Assembly (NCBI GenBank): GCA_008638375.1
Contig: CM018051.1
Coordinates: forward strand, 34,631,740-34,695,739
Reading direction: 5' to 3'
DNA from: Nyssa sinensis
Taxonomy: Eukaryota > Streptophyta > Magnoliopsida > Cornales > Nyssaceae
Length of the DNA stretch: 64,000 nucleotides
The first letter of the stretch is position 1. Each line of letters starts with the position of its first letter. The position numbers and the translations under genes were made by a program. The notes below the pieces were generated by a model. That model did no database searches, was not told where the DNA came from, and saw nothing but the letters and a program-made list of their open reading frames with translations. Shown piece after piece: positions 24,045 to 36,080 of this stretch.

Positions 24045-25388
24045 CAGTACACTCGGGACTGTGCAGATCCGGTTCTCACTCACTCTCCCGAGGTGGAGGA
24101 TTGCCCATCCAACATTGAAGAACCCCTGAGCCCAAGGGGACGCGACAGCCGAGCCAAACCTGTTGGCGAGCCCATTAAAGTATTGGTCAGTTCAGAAGCA
24201 GAGGGGCATTATTTGAACATCGGCCCAGACCTAACACACACCGAGCAGGAAAAGATAGTCAGGTTCTTGAAAGACAACCTCTCTATCTTCGCTTGGGAGA
24301 CCAAAGACATGGAGGGAATAGATCCCAATCTTATAACTCACAAGTTGATGGTGGATCCGGATCACCCGCCAGTCAGACAGAAGAGAAGGCCGATTGCTCC
24401 TGAACGGCATCAGATTATAAATGAAGAAGTCCAAAGGCTGTTGGACGCCAGGATGATACGGGAAGTGTTCTATCCCGAGTGGCTAGCCAACGCCGTGCTT
24501 GTCAAAAAGAAAAACGGCAAGTGGAGAGTCTGCGTTGATTATACAGACCTCAACAAGGCGTGCCCCAAGGACAGCTTTCCACTGCCAAGAATAGACCAAC
24601 TAGTTGACGCCACTACGGGGCATGAGCTTATGAGCTTCATGGATGCCTACTCTGGATACAACCAAATCCAAATGTACCCTCCAGATCAAGAGAAGATAGC
24701 CTTCATAACCGAACGAGGGCTCTACTGCTACCGAGTAATGCCTTTCGGTTTGAAAAACGTTGGAGCCACTTATCAGCGGTTGGTAAACAAGATGTTCAGC
24801 CCATTGCTCGGCAGCACCATGGAGGTATACATCGACGACATGCTGGTAAAGAGTCTGTAGAAAGGCAGTCACCTCCAGCACTTAGCCCAGACCTTCGATA
24901 TCCTCAGACAGCACAGAATGAAGCTCAACCCCTCGAAATGTACCTTCGGAGTTACGAAGGGAAAATTCTTGGGATACATTATCTCTTAGAAGGGTATCGA
25001 AGCAGACCCCACTCAGATCCAAGCTCTGATTGGACTGAAGTCACCAAGAACCAGGAAGGAAATTCAGGCATTGAATGGCAGAATTGCGGCACTGAGCAGA
25101 TTTATCTCCAAATCCACTGACCACTGCCTACCTTTCTTCAAAGCTCTGAAGGGCAGCAAAGCTTTGCAGTGGATGGAACAATGCGAAGAATCCTTTCAAG
25201 AACTAAAAGAATATCTAGCCTCTCTAGAACTCCTGTCAAAACTAGTACAAGGAGAAAAGCTACTCTTATACCTTGCAGTTTCTGAAAACGCGGTCAGCTC
25301 CGCATTGATCAGACAGGACAGAGGAGTACAGAGGCCTATTTTCTACGTCAGTAGGGCACTACTTGACAAGGAAAAAAGATACCCATAA
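24039..25388 (+). pseudogene. pol: Tat1 pol: reverse transcriptase with first RNase H part
   Basis: This is the RT module, reached in frame through the TAG at 24036. Visible motifs are KKKNGKWRVCVDYTDLNKACPKD, the catalytic Asp in SFMDAYSGYNQI, MPFGLKN, and VYIDDMLVKS with the YxDD-type pair, then the thumb/connection (KLNPSKCTFGV). The RT-linked RNase H continues to PIFYVSRALLD. Three stops break it: TAG 24858 and TAG 24987 (Tat2 has CAA and CAG there) and TAA 25386. The copy cannot make a full polymerase now. The frame is otherwise open and close to Tat2 despite clear divergence, so the lesions are recent. Confidence 0.9.
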
Positions 25389-25404
25389 CTAGAGAAACTG
25401 GCCT

Positions 25405-26163
25405 ATGCCTTGGTCATATCAACTGAAGCTTCGACCTTATTTCCAAGCCCATCCAATCGAGATCCCAACTGCCTATCCTCTGAAGTCAATACTGAGGAAA
25501 CCTGAGGTATCGGGAAGATTGGTGAAGTGGTCTATGGAGCTAGGGGAATTCGACATATCATATGTACCCCGAAACTCCATCAAAGGGCAGGCCTTAGCTG
25601 ATTTCGTTGCAGAGTTCACCCCGGCACTTCAGAACAAAGCACAACTCACCAAAACTTCGGGAACCTGGCTGCTATACATTGATGGATCGTCAACCGATCA
25701 AGGTTCAGGGTTAGGCCTGGTACTACAGTCTCCTGATGGGCTCACGTCAGAAAAAGTAGTCAGCTTGGGATTCAAAGCTTCTAATAATGAAGCCGAATAT
25801 GAAGCACTAATCTTAGGCATGAAGCTTGCCTTGGAATGCGAGGCTCAGAACCTCGATGTCTTCTCTGACTCCCAACTGGTGGTGAGCCAAGTCTTGGGAG
25901 AATTTGCCATTAAAGATGATAGGATGCTCCGGTACTCCGAACTGGTGAACCACTTGAAGCATTCCTTCCAGACATTTACTATCCAGAAAATTGAGAGAAG
26001 CCAGAATTGCAGAGCAGATGCTTTGGCTAACATGGCCTCCCGCCTCAAGTCTGAAGCAAACTCCACAATTAAAATCTCTTTTCAGCCAGGATCCAGCATT
26101 GAGGAAGCCCAAATTGCTCAAATTGATGAACAGACCCAGAACTGGATGACTCCAATCCTCTAG
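25405..26163 (+). pseudogene. pol: Tat1 pol: second (archaeal-like) RNase H
   Basis: A two-base loss near 25424 relative to Tat2 shifts the frame. This part then encodes the end of the RT-linked RNase H (KPEVSGRLVKWSMELGEFDI) and a separate RNase H fold with LLYIDGSS, NEAEYEAL, FSDSQLVV and ADALANMA, giving the expected four acidic residues. A second RNase H after RT is a known mark of the Tat lineage. It ends at TAG 26161, and Tat2 has a TAG at the same codon (61014). Confidence 0.88.
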
Positions 26164-26887
26164 TATCTAAGATCCGGGCTCCTCCCAGAGGACAAAAACA
26201 AAGCCAGGAGAATCCGAATCAGAGCGGCTCGGTACCTGATCCTAAACAACAAGCTTTACAGAAGGTCGTATTCTCAACCTCTGTTAAAATGCTTAGCTCC
26301 AGATGAGTCACAATATGTCTTGGCTGAAATACACCAAGGAATTTGCGGGAATCATAATGGGGACCGAACTATAGCCCACCGAGCTCTATCGCAGGGCTAT
26401 TACTGGCCTGGCATGTTGAAACAGGCTATGGAATATGTTCGGAAGTGCGACAAATGCCAGAGATTTACCCCGTACCAACATCAGCCTCATCATGAGCTTA
26501 TCCCGATTCCTAGTCCTTGGCCTTTGCTCAGTGGGGGATGGACATTGTGGGTCCATTACCAAGGGCACCTCCAAACAGGAAATATCTCTTAGTGGCCATC
26601 GACTACTTCTCTAAATGGGCCGAAGCCGAACCTCTGACACATATCACAGAAAAGGAAGTTGAGAGCTTCACTTGGAAGAACATTGTGTGCAGGTTCGGCA
26701 TACCACGTGTAATTATCTCCGACAATGGGACACAATTCACTGGTAAAGGCTTCAAAACATTCTGCGAAAATCTCAACATTAGGCAGCACTTCGCCTCTCC
26801 AGGCCATCTACAAGCAAATGGGCAAGCAGAGGTCACCAACCGAACAATCCTTAACGGGTTAAAGAAAAGGTTGGAACAGGCCAAAGG
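26164..26887 (+). pseudogene. pol: Tat1 pol: integrase, N-terminal and catalytic part
   Basis: The zinc-binding region has EIHQGICGNH and CDKC (HHCC type). The DDE core has WGMDIVGPLP (first Asp), IISDNGTQF (second Asp) and GQAEVTNRTI (Glu). A single-base loss near 26520 shifts the frame. Coding is cut at 26887, where the solo LTR inserted; AAAGG (26883-26887) is its target duplication. The frame resumes at 30822. Confidence 0.88.
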
Positions 26888-29800
26888 TGTCACGACCCGA
26901 AACCCACCCTGTGCGGATCTCGCATTGCGACCGCCTCCCTCAGGCCCGGGGACCCTTGGGCAAGGCTCACATCAGCAGCGGTATTGAATAGATGTGCAAC
27001 ATACGTTCTGCGGAAGCGTGAAAACTTTTTCTTTTCTTTTCTCATTTTTAAATTATGCACATCCGTCCGATACTGCTGCTCCATACATAGCATACATGGT
27101 TACACATTCAGAGTATAACGAAAACTTAAAGACTTAATACATTAATACAATACATATTCGGTTGCCCTGAGGCCTTATTACATATTCTTACATTGTCTAC
27201 TAATACAAAATGTACTACTAGTGTTCATAGGTTCTTCAAAAGAAACTACTTAAACATATCCTTCCAAAAACAGCTAGACTCATCGCCATCGTCCTTAAGA
27301 CCCTATTTGTTGAATCACCTGAAAGGGGGGTCCGAACAAAGTCTGGGTAAGCTAATCTAAGCTTGTGAGCAATTCCAGTATTCGTCATGGGGTTTTCAAT
27401 TAGCAGTGGCTTTTAGTACATAAAAGTTTGTAAAATAATCACCACCAATTGTTCGTATAATTGAATACAGAATATATGCATTCCTTAAAAACATGTAGCT
27501 TTGAAACATTTAAAGTATTCAAGCTAAACTTATACATATGAACTTCAAAACATATAACATATCATGTATTTCTTAAATAGAGTATATAAAACTCAAAACA
27601 TGTGCACATTGAAAATGAGGGTAAAACCTACTTCCATTTTCAAATCATTTGTCATCTTATCACTTCCATTAGTGGAATCCGTTTCGAACCGGGCTCCCAT
27701 ATTACTTATAAATGGAGATATCTCATGCCTGGGGGATTAGATCCTGCTACCTGGCATTTTACAGGGCAATTGAGTTCCGTACAACCCAAAATCCTGCCTA
27801 TTTTACAGGGCAACTGAAAACTCAGAATCCTGTCTAAGTGCTTATGCACCATTCATCTTGCATTTAAAATATATTTAACATATGAGTACACCAAAGTAGA
27901 TATTTCTCGTGAGTATTTTAAAACATAACATTCATAACTTCGTGATAAACATTCGTATACTTGAAATAAGCAAATTCAGAATATTTAACAATAATTGTAT
28001 TTTAACTAGACATGCTGAAAAGTATTTAAAGGAAAAACTGTTGTAGAAACCAATCACTGAGCATGTCACAATGGGGTATAAAAATAGAACAATTTAAAAA
28101 AACAGAATCATGTAAACACTGAATTTGGAATTTCAAACATTTCATATCTTTGCATTTAAAACCTTTTTAAATCCATGGAGTTAAATCTCCACTTCAAACA
28201 CAGGGTTACTCACCTCATGCTCCTGGTTTTTCTCTATTTAGATGCCTTTCCTTTGGCTTCTCTCAACCTGTGGAGCCACTCATTTAGTGTTTTCGTATCC
28301 TCTTGTTTCTTAATTTTCTTCTCTGTCAGCTGTTCCTTGGTTATGGTCTTGTATATAAAGGGGCTGACGCAGACCACTTCATTGGTTTCGGCAATTCGAA
28401 TATTTTTCCGAATTACCTAGAGTTGCCTTTGTAGCTTCTCCTTGAAGACTTGCTGTTTTGGATCATTTGCTATCTGAGCCCGTGTCATCATTGGAAGAAC
28501 TTCTCGTTTTGGGTTCATTTTCAAGTCTATTTAATTTTCTGCCTAAAACACAATTTAACGTGTCAGGAAAAATAGATTATACTCTTCTGGTAACTCCATT
28601 AACTTTAAAGTTATTTACTTCATATGTTTACGTGTCGTGTCTTTTCGTATTTCATTTTCTTCGTACTTGCCTTAGTTTAATACTTCGGCAATATTTCAGT
28701 CTATAGTCATCTGACAGATGCTATTCATCAAATTTTATGTCTTTTTATTTTAGACACTTCTTTTGGTCGAATAGACTCTATTATTGAGTCCAGAGCGTCG
28801 AAGAAAGTTGGTTTAGGCTTTCTTAGAATTTAATTCGGGCTTTTATATGTAAAAGGGCAAAATGGTCATTTACTGTTTTACGTGTCATATTTTTCTGTAC
28901 TCCATTTCGTAATTTGGACTCCATTTTTGAGTCCAGGATGTCAAAGAAAGTCAATTTAGACCTTCTCTGATTTCATTTTGGCTTTAGGGGTACCAGGGGT
29001 ATTTTGGTCTTTTTACCCCTTTATGTGTCCTTATTTTTTGGGCCCCGTCTCGTAAAACGGACCCTACCATTAGTCTCGGAATATCCAAAATAGTAAGGAT
29101 ACACTATTCATATGCTTAATTTGGACTTCATTTGCTCTATTCATGACCCAAGGGTATAATAGTAATTTTACTTATTTATTAAATAATTAAATTAATTATT
29201 TAATTATTTTTCAGGGGCTTAATTGCATAACATTTCCCTTAGTTGGGCCATAGTAGAGTTTCTTAAAACAGTTGGGGTCAAACTGTAAATAGAGGAAGTC
29301 TTGGTTTATTTAATTTTAAATAAATCAGAAAACCAATTGGTTCGGTCCAAGAATAAGTGAACCGGTCCGGTCTGGTTGTAAACCAACCGGTCTATCTGGT
29401 TTTGTGCGTGTTGCTGATGTCATGATGACGTCAGCCCTACCATTTAAAAGATTTTAAAACCTTATTGAAACGCTGTCGTTTCATTTATTCGGTGGCAAGC
29501 CCAGAGGCTGCCACGCGTCCGAGTCAACCCGTTCAACTCGAAAGAGACGACGAGTCGACTCAGCGTCGTCTTCCCCATCTCGACCCACTGTAACCCTAAT
29601 TTCTGAACCTCCATTCTTCTCATTTTCGTGGAGTCTCAACCAAGGAAACTCCACTGTTTTTAGTCATAAACACTCCCAAGGTGCTAACAACTGATTTGGC
29701 ATTCATTTAGAGATTAAACGAAGTTTAAATCGTATGGTTTAAGGTTTGATATTCCAAACTGTAAGTCGGTCGTTCATGCTCATTTCTGAACCAAAATTCA

Positions 29801-30816
29801 TGGGGTTTCGTTTGTTATGATCCCCTCTTCATGGGGATTCATATCTCATTCTTAAATATCAATTTAACACAGAGTTTAAAGGATTGGGTCTTCAACCCGT
29901 AACCTGCAACTCGATATTTGGAGGGCTTTTCTTGGGTTTTATGATCGCGGGTATAGGTTTTTAGTACCCTCATGGTCTCATCTCGAAGTCTTGGTAAGCC
30001 AAAAATGGTTTAGAATAAGTTGGTTCAGACCTGCTTCAAGCAAGGTCATCAATGGCCGTAGCTTCTGGGTCTTGTGTATTTAGGTGTTTTCAAGACTTCT
30101 TTTCATGTTTAAAACACTTCTAAACATATATTAAACATCATACTTAAAAGAATAACTCTAAAACAGTTCCTAATAATGCAATATTCTAGAGAGAGAAAAA
30201 TGGAAATTGTGAGCTTTCTCACCTTCTTTCCTTCGATTTCCTTCCTTTCTTGCTCTAAAACCCTTCTTCTTGCTTTGAATCCTTCCTTAGCTTCTCAGTT
30301 TCTCCCTCGTTTGATTTCTTTCGTATGAAGCAAGCATGCTTTGCATGCTTTGCTTTTGAAGAGAGAAACTGACCTCTCTCTCTCTCTACTATTCTCTCTC
30401 TCTTCTTTCTGATTTCGTAGCCCTACATAGCCCTCACTTCTCATCAATTTTGTTCTTCCCAAGTTTTGCTTTACATTAAATTTTTGTGATATTTATACAT
30501 ATAATATATACATACACATATATACTTGACAACACACACACACACAGCCGACACACACCCATACCATTCACACACTGTTCACACTTTTACATATTTATAT
30601 TTATTTACTTATTTTCTTTTTATTCATATACATACTTGCATACATACATACTTTCATATACATACATACATATTTCACTTTATACACATACATATAATAT
30701 TTAATTAATATAACATTTCTTATACCTTAATTAATTAATTATTAAATTAATTAATTATTTTTGTAAATCTCGTAATACGTGTCATATGACCCGGTATCCC
30801 GGGTCGGGATATTACA
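26888..30816 (-). mobile_element. Solo LTR, Tekay-type (family F1), inside Tat1 integrase
   Basis: The plus strand reads TGTCACGACCCGAAACCC ... GGGTCGGGATATTACA over 3929 bp, with a perfect AAAGG duplication (26883-26887 and 30817-30821). Excision rejoins the integrase frame (compare Tat2 near 61735). On the sense (minus) strand it shows a TA-rich promoter region near 30490-30710, a CT/GA leader, a donor-like GT at 30222, the degenerate repeats, an acceptor at 28543 and a small ORF (28234-28518). It is younger than Tat1. Confidence 0.93.
28234..28518 (-). pseudogene. LTR-encoded small Lys/Glu-rich protein, intronless form
   Basis: This is a sense-strand ORF within the LTR, 95 codons counting the stop, with one internal TAG (28417-28419). 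It aligns over most of its length with the ORF in both LTRs of the 40135 element. Shared pieces are RKNIRIAETNEVV versus ARKIRIAKTTEIV, then PFIYK, TLNEWLHRL versus TLNEMLQRL, and a basic end (REAKGKAS). The homologue has a 121-bp intron inside the TLNE..RL region; here the two parts are contiguous. An acceptor (GTGTTTTAG, ends 28543) lies just upstream and a donor (GTGAGTAACC, from 28213) just after the stop. The product is small, charged and probably helical. I recognise no family. Confidence 0.55.
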
Positions 30817-30821
30817 AAAGG

Positions 30822-31311
30822 AAAGTGGGCAGAAGAACTCCCTGGAGTCCTTTAGGCCTACAGAACAACCAGAAGAACTCCCACCTCTGAAACTCCCTTT
30901 TCACTAGCCTATGGGACAGAAGCAGTAATTCCGGTTGAGATCGGTATGCCAACCCTGAGAACAGAAGCCTTTGAACAAGAATCCAATGATCAACAGCTGA
31001 TGGAAAACTTGGATTTGCTCGAAGAGAGAAGGGATCAAGCCAGCATCAGGATGGAAGCCTATCAACAGAGAATGGTCGACAAATCCAAGGTAGGACTCAA
31101 GACAGTCAGCTTTCAAGTCGGAGACTATGTCTTAAGAAGAGTCTTTCAAAACACCAAGGATCCTACTATGGGAAAGTTGTCACCAAACTGGGAAGGGCCC
31201 TACAAAGTAACAAAGGTTGTTCGGCGTACCACCTACTGGCTAGAAGACATGACTGGGAAGCCTGTTCCTAGGCCATGGAACGTAGAACACTTACGGAAGT
31301 ATTATCAGTAG
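30822..31311 (+). pseudogene. pol: Tat1 pol: integrase C-terminal part
   Basis: This resumes the integrase after the nested LTR. It has AYRTTRRTPTSETPFSLAYG, a charged helical stretch, then FQVGDYVLRRVF and the GKLSPNWEGPYKV motif typical of gypsy integrase C-terminal domains, ending at HLRKYYQ. There is no chromodomain, as expected for Tat. TAG 30853 replaces the Trp of VLWAYRTT; Tat2 has the same TAG (61773). Confidence 0.9.
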
Positions 31312-31334
31312 AGATATTTCTTTTACTTCCATAG

Positions 31335-32243
31335 AATGTTCATCTATAAATGCACAGGCCTCTAGAGCCTGGTCCAAAATGTACGAGTTTTTTCACTCGG
31401 TCCATCTATAAATGCACAGGCCTCCAGAGCCTGGTCCATAATGTACAAGTCTTAATACTTGGTCCATCTATAATGCACAGGCCTCTAGAGCCTGGTCCAT
31501 AATGTACAAGTCTAAGTGCTTGGTCCATCTATAATGCGCAGGCCTCTAGAGCCTAGTCCATAATGTACAAGTCTCAGTGCTTGGTCCATCTATAATGCAC
31601 AGGCCTCCAGAGCCTGGTCCATAATGTACAAGTCTCAGTGCTTGGTCCATCTATAATGCACAGGCCTCCAGAGCCTGGTCCATAATGTACAAGTCTCAGT
31701 GCTTGGTCCATCTATAATGCACAGGCCTCTAGAGCCTGGTCCATAATGTACAAGTCTCAGTGCTTGGTCCATCTATAATGCACAGGCCTCCAGAGCCTGG
31801 TCCATAATGTACAAGTCTCAGTGCTTGGTCCATCTATAATGCACAGGCCTCCAGGGCCTGGTCCATAATGTACAAGTCTCAGTGCTTGGTCCATCTATAA
31901 TGCACAGGCCTCCAGAGCCTGGTCCATAATGTACAAGTCTCAGTACTTGGTCCATCTATAATGCACAGGCCTCTAGAGCCTAGTCCATAATGTACAAGTC
32001 TCAGTACTTGGTCCATCTATAATGCACAGGCCTCTAGAGCCTGGTCCATAATGTACAAGTCTCAGTGCTTGGTCCATCTATAATGCACAGGCCTCCAGAG
32101 CCTGGTCCATAATGTACAAGTCTTCGTACTTGGTCCATTTATAATGCACAAATCTTAGGACTTGGTCCATTTATAATACACAGGTCTCTTCAGCCTGGTC
32201 TATCTTTAAAACACAGATTCTATGATCCGGTCCATCCAAAGAT
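31335..32243 (+). repeat. 61-bp tandem array downstream of Tat1 pol
   Basis: About 13 units, with AATGTACAAG recurring every 61 bp from 31440 to 32111, plus degraded units at both ends. Each unit is two similar halves ending GGTCCAT. One half contains ACAAG...CTTGGT and the other CAGGC...GCCTG, so each half can form a short hairpin. Tat2 has a shorter, diverged version from 62262. Tandem arrays in this position are known in Ogre/Tat elements and can seed satellites. Confidence 0.93.
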
Positions 32244-32619
32244 AGAAGTTTCGAACATCTACAAACTAAAGTTTCCTAGATCGGAACACCTCAGATCTGA
32301 TATTTATATTATTTGGCTTATCTGTCAAACAAGCAGCAAGTACTATAGTACCGATCAGGAGTAAAGTACTTTGATGCAAGCAGCCTACTAAGTTTCTTGG
32401 ATCTATTCTTAGAACATTCATATATTAGAAGTGCACGAGAAAGTGCTTTAACTACAGAAGAGCACATTCGAATTCAAAGAACACCAGATCTGAGAAGAAG
32501 GAACTCAATTTTTTATAATGATTCAGAAGATTTACATCAGTACAAGAAGACTGGAAACAGAACAAGTACACAAAAGGCCACAACAAAGACACCATTACAT
32601 AGGCTACTACAGAAAGCTA

Positions 32620-33209
32620 CTATATCACTTCTATTTGCAGCATCATGGCTTTCTTCCTCGGATGATATAAGGGCACAGGATCCAACCTTCCATTACCGCC
32701 GCCGCCGACTCCATTTGAAAGGAAGGAACCCTGAACCCCAATCTGCATCAAGGAGCGCCCAGGCCATTTCATCATCGCTATCAATGATCTCAGTACCAAC
32801 GGATGATAAGGGCTCTGGGCCTCAGGAGACTTTTCATTCTCCACCTTTGTAATCGGCATGACTCCCCAGCCGATTGAAGCAAGGGTCTCTGCCAAGTCAC
32901 AAAGGGGAGGAAGCAGCCCACATTTATCGCCATCAAAGCAATTGTCACACCACAGCCGATTTGAGCAAGGGTGCCTGCCAGAATACAGAGGGAAGGAAGC
33001 ATCTCGCCTTCGTCTTCATCACAGACGCTCCAAGCCTCGGTTGAATCAAGGAGGGACCACCTCCCATCAGAGAAATCTCGACTGGATGCCAAGATGGACA
33101 AGAAGATCTCGACCTCCTCTAATCCTTCCTTGGAGACTGAATCAAAGGGAAGGTTAACTCTCGGCCACAGTTTAATCATTCCCAACTCAGACTGAAGACC
33201 GTCAATCAT
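32620..33209 (-). CDS. Second Tat1 antisense unit, hypothetical
   Basis: A TATA-like TATATATATGG lies on the minus strand at about 33305-33314. About 100 bp downstream is an ATG (33209) opening MIDGLQSELGMIKLWPR, followed by an acidic stretch (CDEDEGEMLP). A segment encoding AGTLAQIGCGV is then repeated as AETLASIGWGV in another frame, which runs on to 32620. In DNA this is a direct repeat of GGCAG..ACCCTTGCT, near 32885 and 32970. The frame change suggests a further splice or a frameshift. I recognise no family. The gap from 32244 to 32619 shows no feature beyond this unit's possible 3' region. Confidence 0.35.
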
Positions 33210-34102
33210 CTCCGAATAAACGGCAGTTTTTTGAAAAACATCTAAAATCCTTTCCAACAACAAAGCAAAGTAAGAAGATAGGGCGCAACCGTACGCTCCT
33301 CTTCCATATATATAGGCCTTCGAAGCCCAAGAGCCACCCAGATGAACCATCGCAACGGTTAGGCGAAGAGTTAGCTTCAAAATCCTAAACGACGGTGGTG
33401 CAATAAAATGAGGCATTAAACCACCTTCTCGGGAGAAGCAAAAGGCAAAGCCACACACGCAATATATAGACTTTTTAGTCTTGTCCACATATATGTTGAC
33501 GTGACAGTTTCTCCAGGTCATTAACGCTTGATGGGCCACGTATACAACAAAGGTCCATCAACTTTGATGTACCTTGACCCTTGTCTTAACAGATCTGGAG
33601 GCTGAAGTTCTGATCAATCGAACTACAATCACGAAATATCCAATTATTATTATAAGTCTCCGGGTTCAGAATAGTCAGCTTTGAAATGTTTGCAAAAGAA
33701 GTCTTCAATTACTGACCTAGGGCAAGAAAAGCAGCTCGAAATACAACTACCTACAGAGTAAAATCTGGTCTGGTATACACTAAACTTCAGAGCAGCGCTA
33801 TTTGCAACAATTACCACCATCAACCACAAGTTAAGGTACTACAGAGCAATATAACTCAAGACATGTACGAACACTACAGAGCAATATAACTAAAAAGACA
33901 AGCATCAAGCAAAAGACTGTTCCATTAACGAATGTATATTTCCAGTACATTGGAAGTTAAGAATAACAAAATATACATCCTAAGCCTGATCAGCAGGAAC
34001 AGAATCAACGACCGGAGAAGGATCGGCAAGGGCAGCATCAACCATCTCAGTCGGTACGACCACTTCCGTGGGATCGGCAGGGAGGACATCAACCACTTCA
34101 CC

Positions 34103-35925
34103 CTAGATAACAACCTCTGAAGGTTCAGATCCAGGCGGCACAATTGAAGAGACATCAAGGTCAGGAAACTTGGCAAGGAGCCGGGAACGGAAGTTTTTGA
34201 ACCCAAACGTAATCAAGCGATGGGTCATTCCTTCCAGCTTCGACTTCATTTCCTCCTCATTATCCATCAATGCCTGCTCCACGGCGTCATCAAGCTGTTT
34301 ACGATACTGATACCACATGTCGTTCATCTCCGCCTGCAACCTCTTTGCCTGCTCAATGGCAAGGTTCCTCTCCGACTCCATCACAATCAAGGAGTTCTAA
34401 CACTCCTTCAGCTTCTCTGCGAAGTCGTGAGCCTCCGACCGAGCAGTACCAAGCTGAAGCCCCAGATCGTCCAGATCGACCCTGAGTTGGTCAAACTCCT
34501 CCGCAGGAGGAGAAACCTCCACCAAAGTAGAAAGGGTGTGCAGGGTCTGCATAATACAAAGTGAACAGTTCAATACCAACCTAAACACTTGAAGAAAAGG
34601 GAAAGAAAAATAAGGGCCCGACGAACTCACCTTAACCTGAAGAGCGGTCAAATCAGCCAGAAGCTTCCCTGACTTCTGAGGCTTGAGTTTAACTGAGCCT
34701 TTGGCCCAGAAGTCCCTCAGAATCCTCTTGGCCCCCTGATCAGCAGCATCAGGAGCCACCGATGATGATGCCCCCTTACCTGCTCGACGGGACGGGACTG
34801 GAGGGACCACCGAAATGGGGACAGGAGCCTCTTCCTCCCCCTCAGCAAGCTCAGGAGAGGACAAAACTAACCTCCGCTTCTTTTGAACGGGAGGGACTGC
34901 TGGAGAGGAAGCCTCTCCCGCCGCCACGGACGGTGATGGCCCGGTCTCCCACTGAGCCATCACATTATCAGCAATCTCCTCAACACTCCCCCTGGCAGCC
35001 ATCAATCTATCAGGGTTAACAATGGAAGAATGGTCTCGACTGCTGGGCTTCAAGAGCTTTTTATATTGCTTCTGAATCACGGGAGAGAAGTCTGGTCTCT
35101 TCCACGCACTCTTGACTGCAAAAACAAGCACAGAAATTGATCAGTTCAACAATTGGCGAACAAAACGAAATCAATACAGCCACGAAAAAGTTGAGCCTCA
35201 CCCCTTAGCCCAGTGGTTCGAGGGAATGCGGAGGGTTGACCTTCAAAGTTCTTGAATTCCTATCCTCCTTTAATGAAAAAGTACCACTTCTTCCAAGTCT
35301 TGTTGGAGGAGGGCACAGAAGTAAGGGGTCTGAACCCGCTATCAAAAGACATATAGTAAAGGCCCTCCGCCTTTTGAAGTTTTAGATCCATATTGCTACG
35401 GATCAAGTCGAGGGACACCTCGACATTATTCATATGCCCTAACACGATGAAGCTCAACAGATGTCTCCAACTATTAAGGTTCAGGTCTGCGGGGCAAAGG
35501 TTAAACCAACAAAAGAATTGTTTTATTATATCAGGAAGGGAGAGTGTAAGACCCATTTCAAACCAAGCCAAATAGGCACAGATTTCCCCCTCTCTAACAT
35601 CGCTTGGGCGATCCCGAGAATCTGGGACCCTGAAAGTAACATTTGTGGGAAGTTTGAACTTTGCCCATAACTCCATCAACATGGTTTTAGTAATTACACT
35701 CTCACCCTCCTCTCTGTAACCGGATCGACCAGAAGTCTCACCAGCCCTATTTGGGGGCTCATCGAATGCATCAACAATCCTAACCCCCGGACTAGAGGGG
35801 GGTTCTACCAGTCTATTTTTATCAATATTCACTAACTGCAGTTGAGGAACGGTCTCCGAAGGACTGCCCGAACCAGAGTATGACTCACAGCCAAACATGG
35901 CGAACAAGAGAAAGAAATGAAACAA
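34103..35925 (-). CDS. Tat1 antisense gene, spliced; putative gypsy-type transposon domain plus coiled coil
   Basis: Exon 1 is 35925-35202, intron 1 35201-35116 (GTGAGG...TTTTTGCAG), exon 2 35115-34631, intron 2 34630-34547 (GTGAGT...TTATGCAG), exon 3 34546-34103. Joining them keeps one frame of 550 codons: intron 1 splits a codon (phase 1) and intron 2 is 84 nt, phase 0. Exon 1 has the conserved core (YLAWFEMGLTLSL, IKQFFCWFNLCPADLNLNSW, GLYYMSF) of the Transposase_28 / plant-mobile-domain-like family found antisense in Tat elements. Exon 2 is basic and low-complexity; exon 3 is a charged coiled coil. Two TAGs interrupt it: 35260 (where Trp is expected) and 34397. Function is unknown. ATG 35925 or the one 27 nt downstream could start it. 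Confidence 0.75.
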
Positions 35926-36080
35926 ATGAGAAGGAATGTAGAAGGGGACTAAAAGTCGAACCTGGGATCAAGAAAGGACTATGAACACCGGATATCCTTC
36001 AAACTTCAAAATATGTCAAATGGCGGTCTGGTACTGTAGAAGCGAATGCAGAAGAAAGGGATGAAAGACCTTTCCCTCTC

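Noticed and set aside
24858..24860. A second readthrough stop within RT
   Set aside because: Tat2 has a sense codon (CAA) at this position and the context is UAG AAA, so it is an ordinary nonsense mutation.
31335..32243. CRISPR-like array
   Set aside because: The units are contiguous 61-bp tandem copies with no unique spacers, in a plant retroelement.
32397..32852. 151-residue plus-strand ORF after the tandem array
   Set aside because: It is opposite to the antisense unit, has low-complexity composition and no recognisable domain.
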